The position numbers and the translations under genes were made by a program. This document shows positions 32,952 to 40,958 of a DNA stretch of 64,000 bases, piece by piece. The DNA comes from Actinorhabdospora filicis (GTDB lineage Bacteria; Actinomycetota; Actinomycetes; Mycobacteriales; Micromonosporaceae): assembly GCF_030269765.1 (NCBI RefSeq), contig NZ_BSTX01000001.1:2039571-2103570 (forward strand), given 5' to 3'. The notes beneath the pieces are model-generated. The model made no database searches and was not told the origin of the DNA. It was given only the letters and a program-made list of their open reading frames with translations. Within the stretch, counting starts at the first letter, position 1; each line of letters begins with the position of its first letter.

Positions 32952-34247
32952 GTGCTGCTCACGGCGGGGAACGCGTTCTTCGTGGCCGCCGAGTACGCCC
33001 TCGTCACCGTCGACCGGCCCACCGTGGAGGCCGCCGCCGAGGCCGGGGACCGCCGCGCCAAGTCCGTCTCGGCCGCGCTGCGCCGCCTGTCCTTCCAGCT
33101 GTCCGGCGCGCAACTCGGCATCACCATCACCGCCCTGCTCACCGGCTACCTCGCGCAGCCGGCCATCGCGCGCATCGTCGAACCCGCCCTGGGCTTCCTC
33201 GGCTCCGCCGCGCCCGGCGTGGCCACCGCCTGCGCGATCGTCATCGCGATGCTCGTGTCCACCGTCTTCGGCGAGCTCGTGCCCAAGAACGCCGCGCTCG
33301 CCCGGTCCATGCCCCTCGCGCGCGCCACCGCCGGTCCGCTGCGGGTGTTCTCCACGATCTTCGGGTGGCTCATCGCCATCCTCAACGGGAGCGCCAACTG
33401 GCTCGTGCGGCGCATGGGCATCGAGCCGCAGGAAGAACTGGCCACCGCGCGCAGCCGCCAGGAACTGGGGCTCCTCGCGGTCAACTCCGGGCAGGCCGGG
33501 ACCCTGTCGCCGGACATGGCGCGCCTGCTGCGCCGCAGCGTCCGCTTCAACGAGAAACGCGCCGCCGAGGCCATGACACCCCGCGTGGACGTCGAGGGGC
33601 TGCCCGTGGAGGCCACCGTCGCCGACCTGTTCGCCGCCGTCGCCGGGACAGGGCACTCCCGCTTCCCCGTCTACGCCGACGACATCGACACCGTCGTCGG
33701 CATCGTCAGCGTCAACGACGCCCTCGGCGTCGCGCCGGACCTGCGGGCGTCCACACTGGTCCGCTCCGTGGCCCGCGAACCCGTGTTCGTGCCCGAGCAC
33801 CTCGACCTCGACTCCCTCCTCGCGCGGCTGCGCGAGTCCGGCGACGACATCGCCGTCGTCGTCGACGAGTACGGCGGCACCGACGGCGTGGTCACCATCG
33901 AGGACCTCGTCGAGGAACTCGTCGGAGAGATCTCCGACGAGCACGACTTCGACGAACACGACGTCATCGACGCCGATGCCTACCTCGCCGCCACCAGCGA
34001 GCCCTTCGAGGTGGACGGCGTCCTGCGCGCCGACGAACTCGCCGAGCAGACCGGCTTCGAGATGCCCGACGGCCCCTACGAGACCCTCGCCGGGTTCATC
34101 ATGTCGCTGCTCGGGCACATCCCAGTCGCCGGCGAGGTCTGCGACTACGAGGGCTGGGAGTTCCACGTGGTCGAAGTCGACCGCCACCGCATCGAACGGG
34201 TCGTCGTCGTCCCGCCGCCCGCCGAGGAGGACGGCGCGTGGGACTAG
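32952..34247 (+). CDS. CNNM/CorC (HlyC) family membrane protein, copy 1
   Basis: 431 residues if read from the first usable GTG. A DUF21 membrane domain (GNAFFVAAEYALVTVDRPTV, QLGITITALLTGYLAQPAI, STVFGELVPKNAALA) is followed by a CBS pair (AAEAMTPRVDVEGLP, TGHSRFPVYADDIDTVVGIV, DIAVVVDEYGGTDGVVTIEDL) and a CorC/HlyC C-terminal domain. Related proteins act in magnesium or cobalt export and ion homeostasis. The start is odd: the frame opens at 32910 and the family alignment wants about 14 more residues, but no ATG, GTG or TTG lies there, only an ATA with GAGGTG before it and two CTG codons. It overlaps the second copy by ten bases. Confidence 0.88.
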   Translation: MLLTAGNAFFVAAEYALVTVDRPTVEAAAEAGDRRAKSVSAALRRLSFQLSGAQLGITITALLTGYLAQPAIARIVEPALGFLGSAAPGVATACAIVIAMLVSTVFGELVPKNAALARSMPLARATAGPLRVFSTIFGWLIAILNGSANWLVRRMGIEPQEELATARSRQELGLLAVNSGQAGTLSPDMARLLRRSVRFNEKRAAEAMTPRVDVEGLPVEATVADLFAAVAGTGHSRFPVYADDIDTVVGIVSVNDALGVAPDLRASTLVRSVAREPVFVPEHLDLDSLLARLRESGDDIAVVVDEYGGTDGVVTIEDLVEELVGEISDEHDFDEHDVIDADAYLAATSEPFEVDGVLRADELAEQTGFEMPDGPYETLAGFIMSLLGHIPVAGEVCDYEGWEFHVVEVDRHRIERVVVVPPPAEEDGAWD

Positions 34248-35230
34248 TCGTCACCCTCGTCCTGCTCATCGGGAACGCGTTCTTCGTGGGCGCCGAATTC
34301 GCGCTCATCGCCTCCCGGCCCACCACCCTGGAACCCGAGGCGGAGTCCTCCCGGCGCGTCCGGTGGGCCCTGTCGGCGATGGGGCAACTGCCCACCATGA
34401 TCGCCGGCGTCCAGCTCGGCATCACCATCTGCACCCTCGGGCTCGGCGCGGTCGCCGAACCCGCCATCGCCCACCTCCTCGAACCCATCGCGGAATGGGC
34501 GGGCCTGCCCGAACGCATGGTCCACCCCGTCGCGCTGATCGTCGCGCTCACCTTCGTCACCTACATGCACACCGTGTTCGGCGAGATGGTGCCGAAGAAC
34601 CTCGCGCTCGCCGGGCCCGAGAAGTCCGTGGTCTGGCTCGGACCGCCCATGCTCGCCTTCTGCGCCGCCACCAAACCGCTGCTGGTGGCGATGAAGGCGA
34701 TCTCGGCGTGGATCCTGCGCCGCTTCGGCATCGAGGCCACCGAATCGGTGAAGAGCACCTACACCGTCGACGAGTTCGCCGGGCTCATCTCCGAATCCCA
34801 GGCCGAAGGGCTCCTGGAGGACGCCGACCACGCCCGCCTCTCCGGCGCCCTCGCCCTCGGGCGCAGCACCGCCGGCGAGGCGATGCGGCCCTGGGCGTCG
34901 GTCGTCACCGTCACCGACGACCTCACCAACGGCGACCTGGAGGCCCTCGCCTACCGCAACGACATGTCCCGCTTCCCCGTCGTCGCCCGGCAAGGACGCC
35001 GCGTGCGCGGCTTCGTCCACATCAAGGACGTCATCGGCGCCGACCGCGACGCCCGCATCGCCGACGGCGTCATCCGGCCCCTGCCGGTGGTGGCGCGCGA
35101 CCGGATGCTGGGGGACCTGCTGCCGCAGATGCGGCGGGCGGCGGTGCACATCGTCCTGGTGGCCGAGGCGGGGGCGCCGCTGGGGATCGTGACGCTGGAC
35201 GACGTGCTGGAGGCGCTGGTGGGGAGGTAG
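34238..35230 (+). CDS. CNNM/CorC family membrane protein, copy 2
   Basis: 330 residues. GTG start inside the end of copy 1, with GAGGAGG at ideal distance, so translation is coupled. It has the DUF21 domain (LIGNAFFVGAEFALIASRPTTL, VQLGITICTLGLGAVAEPAI, HTVFGEMVPKNLALAGPE) and a CBS pair (RSTAGEAMRPWASVVTV, RFPVVARQGRRVRGFVHIKDVIG, LGIVTLDDVLEALVG). The C-terminal CorC domain of copy 1 is missing. Paired unequal copies are common in actinobacteria and probably form a heteromeric transporter. Confidence 0.9.
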   Translation: MGLVVTLVLLIGNAFFVGAEFALIASRPTTLEPEAESSRRVRWALSAMGQLPTMIAGVQLGITICTLGLGAVAEPAIAHLLEPIAEWAGLPERMVHPVALIVALTFVTYMHTVFGEMVPKNLALAGPEKSVVWLGPPMLAFCAATKPLLVAMKAISAWILRRFGIEATESVKSTYTVDEFAGLISESQAEGLLEDADHARLSGALALGRSTAGEAMRPWASVVTVTDDLTNGDLEALAYRNDMSRFPVVARQGRRVRGFVHIKDVIGADRDARIADGVIRPLPVVARDRMLGDLLPQMRRAAVHIVLVAEAGAPLGIVTLDDVLEALVGR

Positions 35231-35536
35231 GGGTGAGCCCGGCGGCACTGTTGGCTGGTCTGACCCCGGCTACCGGTTCGGCGTTCCGACTCCGGCTACC
35301 CGGTTCGGCGCTCCGACTCCGGCTGCCCAGTTCGGCGTTCTGACTCCGTCGACTCTGTTTACTGCTCTGACTCCGTCAGCTCTGTTCGCCGTCCCGACCC
35401 CGGCTGCCCGGTTCGGCGTTCTGACTCCGTCAACTCTGTTTGCTGTTCCGACTCCGTCGGAAAGACGACACAAATCGGGTTCCTTCGATACATTAGGGGG
35501 GACCAGCACGTACCGGACTTCCGAAGGGGAGACGGA
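35231..35536. other. Intergenic region filled by a tandem repeat
   Basis: 306 bases between the CNNM pair and a short ORF. About 210 bases are taken by the 27-bp repeat array; the rest (35461-35536) is AT-richer (AAAGACGACACAAATCGGG) and probably contains the promoter of the short ORF. Confidence 0.6.
35248..35460. repeat. Eight-unit 27-bp tandem repeat
   Basis: Units of the type CGGTTCGGCGTTCTGACTCC-GTCAACT are repeated eight times (first unit 26, last 25 bases, the others exactly 27). Two alternating subtypes are visible: units starting CGGTTCGGCG and ending GGCTGCC, and units starting CTGTTTGCTG and ending GTCAACT. CTGACTCCG or CCGACTCCG is the best conserved core. It is out of frame with neighbouring genes. 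Confidence 0.85.
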
Positions 35537-35665
35537 ATGTGGAGCGGACGTGTATGGGCGATCATCGCCGCGGTGGCGTTGCTGGTGGCGGGAGTGGTGA
35601 CCTTCTTCGCCATGCCCGCCGATGCCGCGGAACGAAGCCCTGAACAGACCTGGCAGACGAAGTGA
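35537..35665 (+). CDS. 42-residue secreted or membrane mini-protein
   Basis: ATG with GGGGAGA upstream. The translation begins MWSGRVWAIIAAVALLVAG, continues with VVTFFAMPADAAERS and ends QTWQTK: one hydrophobic helix with a possible ADA-A cleavage site. If cleaved, only about 13 residues would be released. It is followed at once by a terminator hairpin, which supports a discrete transcription unit. No family recognised. Confidence 0.5.
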   Translation: MWSGRVWAIIAAVALLVAGVVTFFAMPADAAERSPEQTWQTK

Positions 35666-35670
35666 CGACA

Positions 35671-35692
35671 GGCCCCGGCCAGCGCCGGGGCC
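35671..35692 (+). terminator. Terminator after the mini-protein
   Basis: 9-bp stem GGCCCCGGC with a four-base loop, followed by GCTTACTTTG. Confidence 0.6.
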
Positions 35693-35771
35693 GCTTACTT
35701 TGCCGGGCCTAAGTACCCTTCAGTGGACGGACCGCCCCGGTCTGGAGTTTCACCGCAGGGAATGGGAGAAC

Positions 35772-36173
35772 ATGAACCGCTTCACGCGCCGGACTATGAC
35801 GATCGCGGCGGCGGGGGTCATCGCCCTCTCCGCGCTGACCGCCTGTGGCGCGGCGGAACAGGCGATGGACTGCGCCAACCTCGTCTCCGTCGTCGAAGGA
35901 GCCGCCGGAGCCATCGGCGGAGACCCCTCCAGCGTCAAGGCCCAGAGCGACAAGCTCCGCGAACAGGCCAACGGCATCGGCGACGCCGACCTCGCATCGG
36001 CCGTCAACACGCTCGCCGACTCCCTGGACCGCCTGGCGACCCTCCAGGACAAGAGCATCAACAACCCGACGTCGCTGACCTCGCAGGAGATGAGCGAACT
36101 CTCCGCGCTCCCCGGCAAGATCACCGACCAGGTCGGCACCATCAGCGGAAAGTGCACCGACGTCACCAGCTGA
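35772..36173 (+). CDS. Small lipoprotein
   Basis: 133 residues with a clear lipobox L22-T-A-C25 after a basic, twin-arginine-containing start (RFTRRTMTIAAAG). The mature part is helical and polar (SSVKAQSDKLREQANGIG, ADLASAVNTLADSLDRLATLQ) with cysteines at AMDCANL and GKCTDV that may pair. Probably a small four-helix exported domain. No family recognised. RBS GGGAGAA is close to the ATG, and a terminator follows. Confidence 0.8.
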   Translation: MNRFTRRTMTIAAAGVIALSALTACGAAEQAMDCANLVSVVEGAAGAIGGDPSSVKAQSDKLREQANGIGDADLASAVNTLADSLDRLATLQDKSINNPTSLTSQEMSELSALPGKITDQVGTISGKCTDVTS

Positions 36174-36190
36174 CCGACCGGCACACCCGA

Positions 36191-36210
36191 CGCCCGGCGG
36201 CCGCCGGGCG
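36191..36210. repeat. Perfect 20-bp palindrome
   Basis: CGCCCGGCGGCCGCCGGGCG is its own reverse complement, 17 bases after the lipoprotein stop and 13 bases before a terminator hairpin. Confidence 0.6.
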
Positions 36211-36223
36211 CGCATGACGGACG

Positions 36224-36245
36224 AGCCCCCGCCCCGGCGGGGGCT
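36224..36245 (+). terminator. Terminator of the small lipoprotein gene
   Basis: 9-bp stem AGCCCCCGC / GCGGGGGCT followed by TTGTC. Confidence 0.65.
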
Positions 36246-36417
36246 TTGTCATCCGCCCGAGAGCCGCGTCCCGGCGTCCCGCGTCCCCCACAAGTCCCAC
36301 CCGTCACACCTCTCGCGTCCCCCTCCAGTTCCACCGCGACCGCCCGGACCTCACCCCCGGGTACCCCGCCCTCACCCACTTCCGGCGCACTGGCCCCCGG
36401 TTGGGAGACTGGCGGGC

Positions 36418-37677
36418 GTGTGGAGACTCGAAGCCCGGCGCGGACTGACCGTCGACCTGATCCTCTACGGCGTTTCGGCCGCTTTCGCCGGATACACCGC
36501 CGTCTTCTCGACGCTGCCCGCGCACCGGCTCTGGGGATCCATCGCCGTCGGCGGTTATCTCCCGGCCGCGCTGGTGACCGCGCTGCTGCTCACGCGGCCG
36601 GTGATCGCGCTGAGCAGCCGCGTCATGATCCTGGTGGGCACGTTCACCGCGACCACGGTGTTCCCGCTGCTCGCCGAGGCGATCGCACGGGCGGGAGGCA
36701 CCGCCGGGCGGGCGCAGGAGGAAGTCGCGGTGGTCGAGCAGTCGGGCGTCCGGTTGCTCGAACACGGGACGCCGTACCTGGACCGGGACGCGATCGCCGC
36801 GCTCCCCGACCCGCTGCTCGGGTACAACCCGTACCAGCCGGGCATGTCCGTTTTCGGGCTGCCGCGCGCGGTCTTCGGCGGCGGGTGGCTCACCGACGCG
36901 CGGGTCTGGTTCGCGGTGGTGACCGTCGGCGCGGTGCTGCTGGCGCTGCGCCTGCTGCGGCGGGACGGGGCGTCGGTCTCGTCGCTGATCCGGGCCGCGC
37001 AGGCGGTCACCGTGCTGCCGGTGTGCGCGCTGACGCTGGCCACGGGCGGCGACGACCTGCCGGTCCTCGCGCTGAGCCTGCTCGCGCTGGCGCTGTGCGC
37101 GTCCGGGCGGTGGACGTGGGGAGCGGTCGCGGTGGGCGCGGCGGCGGCCATGAAGCTGTTCGCGTGGCCGGTGCTGGTCGTGCTGGCGGTCTGGGCGATC
37201 ACGAACCGCAAGTGGCGGGTGTTCATCCCCGTGGCGGTAGTGATCCCCGTCGCGGTCATGATCCCGGCGCTGCTGGTGGACCCGTCGGCGATGGCGGAGA
37301 ACCTCATCGCGTTCCCGACCGGTCACGGACTGGTCGCCTCGCCCGCCGCCAGCCCCTTCCCGGGGCACCTGATCGCCGAGAACGTGCCCGGCGGACGGGC
37401 GATCGCGCTGGTCCTGCTCGTGCTGAGCGCCCTCGCGCTGGGTGTGTGGGTGCTGCGGAAACCGCCGCGCGACATGGCGCGGGCCGCGATCGTCATCGCC
37501 ACCGGACTGCTCGCCGCGATCCTCCTCATGCCCGCCACCCGCTTCGGATACCTGCTGTACCCGGCGGCTTTCGCGGTGTGGGCGCTCCCGGCGAGATCCA
37601 TTCTCGGCGCGGACCGGGTACCGTCGTGGGATGGAGATGACCTGCCCCAAGTGCCACGGCCGGATGCGCCAGTTTGA
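36418..37677 (+). CDS. Polytopic glycosyltransferase-87-like membrane protein
   Basis: 419 residues, about ten helices, GTG start. The external loop after helix 3 holds GVRLLEHGTPYLDRDAIAALP and LGYNPYQPGMSVFGLPRAVFGG, the kind of loop seen in DUF2029/GT87 polyprenyl-phosphate-sugar-dependent mannosyltransferases. Later segments AAMKLFAWPVLVVLAVWA and PTGHGLVASPAASPFPGHL also fit. Such proteins extend lipoglycans or cell-wall glycans on the outer face of the membrane. The donor and acceptor are unknown. Its end overlaps the next gene by 47 bases in another frame. Confidence 0.75.
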   Translation: MWRLEARRGLTVDLILYGVSAAFAGYTAVFSTLPAHRLWGSIAVGGYLPAALVTALLLTRPVIALSSRVMILVGTFTATTVFPLLAEAIARAGGTAGRAQEEVAVVEQSGVRLLEHGTPYLDRDAIAALPDPLLGYNPYQPGMSVFGLPRAVFGGGWLTDARVWFAVVTVGAVLLALRLLRRDGASVSSLIRAAQAVTVLPVCALTLATGGDDLPVLALSLLALALCASGRWTWGAVAVGAAAAMKLFAWPVLVVLAVWAITNRKWRVFIPVAVVIPVAVMIPALLVDPSAMAENLIAFPTGHGLVASPAASPFPGHLIAENVPGGRAIALVLLVLSALALGVWVLRKPPRDMARAAIVIATGLLAAILLMPATRFGYLLYPAAFAVWALPARSILGADRVPSWDGDDLPQVPRPDAPV

Positions 37678-38002
37678 GCGCAGTGGCGTCCACATCGACC
37701 AATGCACCGAGTGCCGTGGGATCTTCCTGGACCGTGGCGAGCTCGAACACCTCATCGACGCGGAGAACCGCCTGAACGCGCCTCCGCCGCCCCGCCCCGC
37801 CGCTTCGCCGGCTCCCCCGCCGCCGCCCGCCGCGCCGTACCCGCCGCAGTACGCCCCGGCTCCGCCGCCGCCCCACGCCGCTCCTTACGGCGGTTACGGG
37901 CACGGCCAGCCGCACTACAAGCACGGCCACGCCCACTACAAGCACGGGCACTACGGCCACGGGTACAAGCGCAAGAGCATCTTCCGCGAGCTCTTCGACT
38001 AG
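37631..38002 (+). CDS. TFIIB-type zinc-ribbon protein with a His-rich tail
   Basis: 123 residues. MTCPKCHGRMRQFERSGV and QCTECRGIFLDRGELEHLI form the bacterial zf-TFIIB ribbon with four cysteines. A proline/alanine-rich linker of about 45 residues leads to a histidine-, glycine- and tyrosine-rich tail (HYKHGHAHYKHGHYGHGYK) and a final KSIFRELFD helix. Zinc binding by the ribbon is expected; the tail could bind additional metal. Biological role unknown. The start lies inside the upstream gene, and a good terminator follows. Confidence 0.87.
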   Translation: MEMTCPKCHGRMRQFERSGVHIDQCTECRGIFLDRGELEHLIDAENRLNAPPPPRPAASPAPPPPPAAPYPPQYAPAPPPPHAAPYGGYGHGQPHYKHGHAHYKHGHYGHGYKRKSIFRELFD

Positions 38003-38053
38003 ATCGACGGACGCGAGGTACGGCCGGCCGCCGTGACCGAGGCAGTTGACGAG

Positions 38054-38077
38054 AGGCCCCCGCTCCGGCGGGGGCCT
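38054..38077 (+). terminator. Terminator of the zinc-ribbon gene
   Basis: 10-bp stem AGGCCCCCGC / GCGGGGGCCT followed by TTT. Confidence 0.75.
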
Positions 38078-38397
38078 TTTCGTAGGCGGACGCGGACGCA
38101 CGAGAACTACGACGGCGTGCGGCCGGACGCGGGTGGCGGCTGACACCGGGTCGGCCCGGCGCGACCCACGCGCGGATGACCGGCTGGCACGCCCGGGCCC
38201 GACCCACACCCACACCCACAAGGCTCTCGGCCCCGGAGGTCTCGACCGTGGCGCACCGGGCCGGGACCGGGCGCGGCGAGCACGACGGCCGCCCGAGGCG
38301 GCATCGATCGAGCCGGAGCCGACTCGCGGGAACACGCACGTGCCGCTCTGAACCGGCCCGCGCACGCGGGCAAAGACCGTCGGGCGATCGTGGCCCG

Positions 38398-38419
38398 GGC
38401 GAGTTCACGGGAACTCGCC
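38398..38419. repeat. Perfect 9-bp inverted repeat in the gene-poor region
   Basis: GGCGAGTTC-ACGG-GAACTCGCC, no T-run. Possible protein-binding site or small hairpin. Confidence 0.5.
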
Positions 38420-38939
38420 ACGGATGCGGCGTGCCGGGAGGTCCCGGCTCCGCGTGATGGCGGGGGCCCGCCATGGGCTGAAGCCCGCGCGGGCGGGAAC
38501 CCGCTCGATTCCAGCGGCGCGACCTCACCGGTGGCCGGGCCGCCGAGTGGGCCGAAGCTCACCCGGTCGGGAACCCACTCGATCATGACCGGGGGGCGCG
38601 CCGGTGTGCCGGGATCGCACGGCACCCGGTGACGATGCCCATCGACCCACCGGGCGGCCCAAGGGCATGTCTTTCAGGCCCTCTGCCTGCATGTAAGGCC
38701 GATCGCCGACACGGCCCCAGGCCAGGTCGGCCGCGTCGGCGTGTGCGGCCGGGGTGCCCGGATGTGCTCCCGCCACGTGACGGCCCGGCATGAGCACGAC
38801 GCACGGGAGCCGCGCGAAGATGCCCCCGGCCGGGGTCGAGCGGCCACCCCGAAGACCGTGCCATTCCCGGCGCGACTCCCCCGTGCGCTGAACTCAACCG
38901 GTCAAGCCACCGCGCCCGGCCCCCGAAAACCCCCGGGGA

Positions 38940-39887
38940 TCACGCACCCCCCAGAACTCCCACCACCGCTCCCCGGGTCAGCACCGGCCGGTACTCGTCC
39001 GGCGGCTGGAGCCCCATCTCCGCCAGGCACGCCAGTCCTTCGGCCCCGCTGAGCGCGGTCAGGAACTTCTCCGCCGCGCGGCTCAGCCGCGCCGAGAGGT
39101 CGGCGCGCATCGCGTACGGGTAGTCGAAGCCGGTGATCGCCGGGCGGGTCTCCACCAGCACGCGGGGGCGTTCGGGGTGCGCGCGGTTGTGGGCGGCCAG
39201 TTCCAGGGCCGACATGGGGACGGCGTCGGCCGAGGCCAGCGCGGTGTCGAGGGCGGCGAAGGTCCCCACGCCCTTGTCGACGCCGGCGTTGCCGAAGGCG
39301 GCGAGGGCGGCCAGGGACGCGGCGTCGGCGCGGGGGTCGACCGCGCCCACCGAGAGGTCGGCGGGGTTCCAGGCGTCGAGGGCGATGGGCGTGGCGGCAT
39401 TGGCCACCGACAGGCCCACGGGGTCGTAGGCCGCCGACGGCTGGTAGGGCGCGAGGATGGGCCCGGCGGCGTCGGAGGCGTCCTCCACGCGCAGGGTCCA
39501 GGCCCGGGACTCGGGTATCCACACGTGCGGCATCGCCGCCATGCCGACGGGGACGGAGCCCACGTCGAGGTCACGGCCTCGGGACGCGGCGAGCGTGCGC
39601 GCCACGGCGGCCGACGGCGCCTCGGTGATCGAGACGCGGACGCAGTCGGAGTGGACGCGCAGGACGCCGCGCGGCAGCTCGGCGGCGATGTCGCGCAGTG
39701 CGGGGACGATGGCGGGGGCGGCGGCTATCTCCAGGGTCAGCTCGCCGGTGCAGTCGCGGGCGTGATGCAGGACGATCCGCAGGGCGACGACCGTTAACGG
39801 GACGAGCAGCGCCAGCAGCGCGACCCCGATGAGGGTGCGCCTGGTGCTTCGTCCCAGCCTCGGGGGCCGGCGGTGGCGGATCGCCAT
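38940..39887 (-). CDS. Membrane-anchored substrate-binding-like protein
   Basis: 315 residues, ATG with AGGTGAGG upstream. A basic cytosolic start and one helix (TLIGVALLALLVPLTVVALRI) anchor an external domain. GELTLEIAAAPAIVPALRDIAAEL, RVHSDCVRVSITEAPSAAVARTL, DLDVGSVPVGMAAMPHVWIPES and ATPIALDAWNPADLSVG recall periplasmic binding proteins of the molybdate/phosphate type, like the N-terminal parts of some actinobacterial VWA-domain proteins. No VWA domain is present here. It lies four bases after the ArsR-type gene on the same strand, so both form one operon. Ligand unknown. Confidence 0.75.
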   Translation of the reverse strand: MAIRHRRPPRLGRSTRRTLIGVALLALLVPLTVVALRIVLHHARDCTGELTLEIAAAPAIVPALRDIAAELPRGVLRVHSDCVRVSITEAPSAAVARTLAASRGRDLDVGSVPVGMAAMPHVWIPESRAWTLRVEDASDAAGPILAPYQPSAAYDPVGLSVANAATPIALDAWNPADLSVGAVDPRADAASLAALAAFGNAGVDKGVGTFAALDTALASADAVPMSALELAAHNRAHPERPRVLVETRPAITGFDYPYAMRADLSARLSRAAEKFLTALSGAEGLACLAEMGLQPPDEYRPVLTRGAVVGVLGGA

Positions 39888-39891
39888 GGCC

Positions 39892-40272
39892 TCACCTGCT
39901 TCGGGGTGCGGGGGCGGCGCGGCGGTGGCGCTGCTTGGGCGGGGTGATGGAACCGGCGATGATGGTGAGGGCCTCCGGGACGAGCCGGAAGTAGGCCCAC
40001 ACGCCGCGCTTGTCGCGCTCCAGCAGCCCGGCGTCGGTGAGGATGCGCAGGTGGTGGCTGATCGTCGGCTGGGACAGGCCCAGTGGCTCGGTGAGCTCGC
40101 AGACGCACGCCTCACCCGCCGGCGACGACTGGATGAGACTTATCAGGCGCAGCCGGTTGGCGTCTGCGAGGGCTTTCAGCACCGAGGCCAGCCTCTCCGC
40201 CTCGGTCTGCTCCATCGGTTCCCCGTCGAGGGGCGATGTGGAGTACGAAGTATCGACGATCGCGCGTGGCAC
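39892..40272 (-). CDS. ArsR/SmtB family metalloregulator
   Basis: 126 residues from a GTG with AAAGGAA five bases upstream; an internal ATG 19 codons later is possible. Winged helix: LASVLKALADANRLRLISLIQ, then EACVCELTEPLGLSQPTISHHLRIL and GLLERDKRGVWAYFRLVP. The C56-V-C58 pair in the first recognition-helix region matches the ArsR ELCVCDL motif, which binds arsenite or soft metals and releases DNA. No arsenic transporter or reductase is adjacent; the downstream gene encodes a binding-protein-like membrane protein. Confidence 0.9.
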   Translation of the reverse strand: MPRAIVDTSYSTSPLDGEPMEQTEAERLASVLKALADANRLRLISLIQSSPAGEACVCELTEPLGLSQPTISHHLRILTDAGLLERDKRGVWAYFRLVPEALTIIAGSITPPKQRHRRAAPAPRSR

Positions 40273-40410
40273 GGGTGGTTCCTTTCACCATCTCTGTGAT
40301 CGCGTCAGGGCCTCCCCGGCAGGTCGACCGGGGAGTACTGACGGCAAAGGGCCCATATGAACGTGTTCGGGATTGGGTGTAGATCGCAGAGGGGTGGTGC
40401 GGAGGTGGTG

Positions 40411-40935
40411 CTAGAGGCCGAGGTCGGCCAGGGTGTAGGCGGCGCGGTAGGGGAGTCCGGCGGCCTCGACGGCGGCGCGCGCGCCGCGGTCGACGATGAC
40501 GGCGACGCCGACGACCTCGGCACCCGCCTCACGGAGTGCTTCGACGGCGGTGAGGACGCTGCCGCCGGTGGTGGAGGTGTCCTCGACGGCCAGGACGCGG
40601 CGTCCGGCCACGTCGGGGCCCTCGACGCGGCGCTGGAGGCCGTGGGCCTTCTCGCTCTTGCGGACGACGAAGGCGTCCAGGTCCTTCTTGCTCTGGTGCA
40701 GCATCGCCGCCGCGACGGGATCGGCGCCGAGGGTGAGACCGCCGACGGCGTCGTGGTCCCAGTCGGCGGTGAGCTCGTTCATGACCGCGCCGACCAGCGG
40801 GGCGGCGGCGTGGTGCAGGGTGACCCGGCGGAGGTCGACGTAGTAATCGGCCTCAAGGCCACTGGACAGCACCACGCGACCCCGCACCACGGCGAGGTCT
40901 GAGATGAGGGTGCGCAGCTGGTCGCGCTCTGACAT
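40411..40935 (-). CDS. pyrE: Orotate phosphoribosyltransferase
   Basis: 174 residues. GLEADYYVDLRRVTLH and VGGLTLGADPVAAAMLH fit the type I phosphoribosyltransferase fold, with KKDLDAFVVRKSEKAHG as flexible loop and RRVLAVEDTSTTGGSVLTAVEAL as the PRPP-binding motif. It converts orotate and PRPP to orotidine monophosphate in pyrimidine synthesis. The isolated position, away from other pyr genes, is common in actinobacteria. The next gene in the same direction begins upstream, 23 bases away. Confidence 0.92.
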   Translation of the reverse strand: MSERDQLRTLISDLAVVRGRVVLSSGLEADYYVDLRRVTLHHAAAPLVGAVMNELTADWDHDAVGGLTLGADPVAAAMLHQSKKDLDAFVVRKSEKAHGLQRRVEGPDVAGRRVLAVEDTSTTGGSVLTAVEALREAGAEVVGVAVIVDRGARAAVEAAGLPYRAAYTLADLGL

Positions 40936-40958
40936 GCCTGTCAGGGTACGTGGCGTGG

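Larger units (their letters stand above)
38003..38939. other. Long gene-poor region
   Basis: 937 bases, the longest gap in the window. It starts with the zinc-ribbon gene terminator. The open frames in it have atypical residue composition and no good ribosome binding sites. A perfect 9-bp inverted repeat lies at 38398-38419. I see no RNA gene that I can support. Confidence 0.5.

Noticed and set aside
35270..35509. Minus-strand frame of 79 codons through the tandem repeat
   Set aside because: Openness follows automatically from a 27-base repeat unit; no ribosome binding site and no family resemblance. Kept as a repeat, not a gene.
38107..38897. Several open frames in the 38-39 kb gap
   Set aside because: Composition is arginine/proline/glycine-rich, starts lack ribosome binding sites and frames on both strands overlap each other without a convincing winner.
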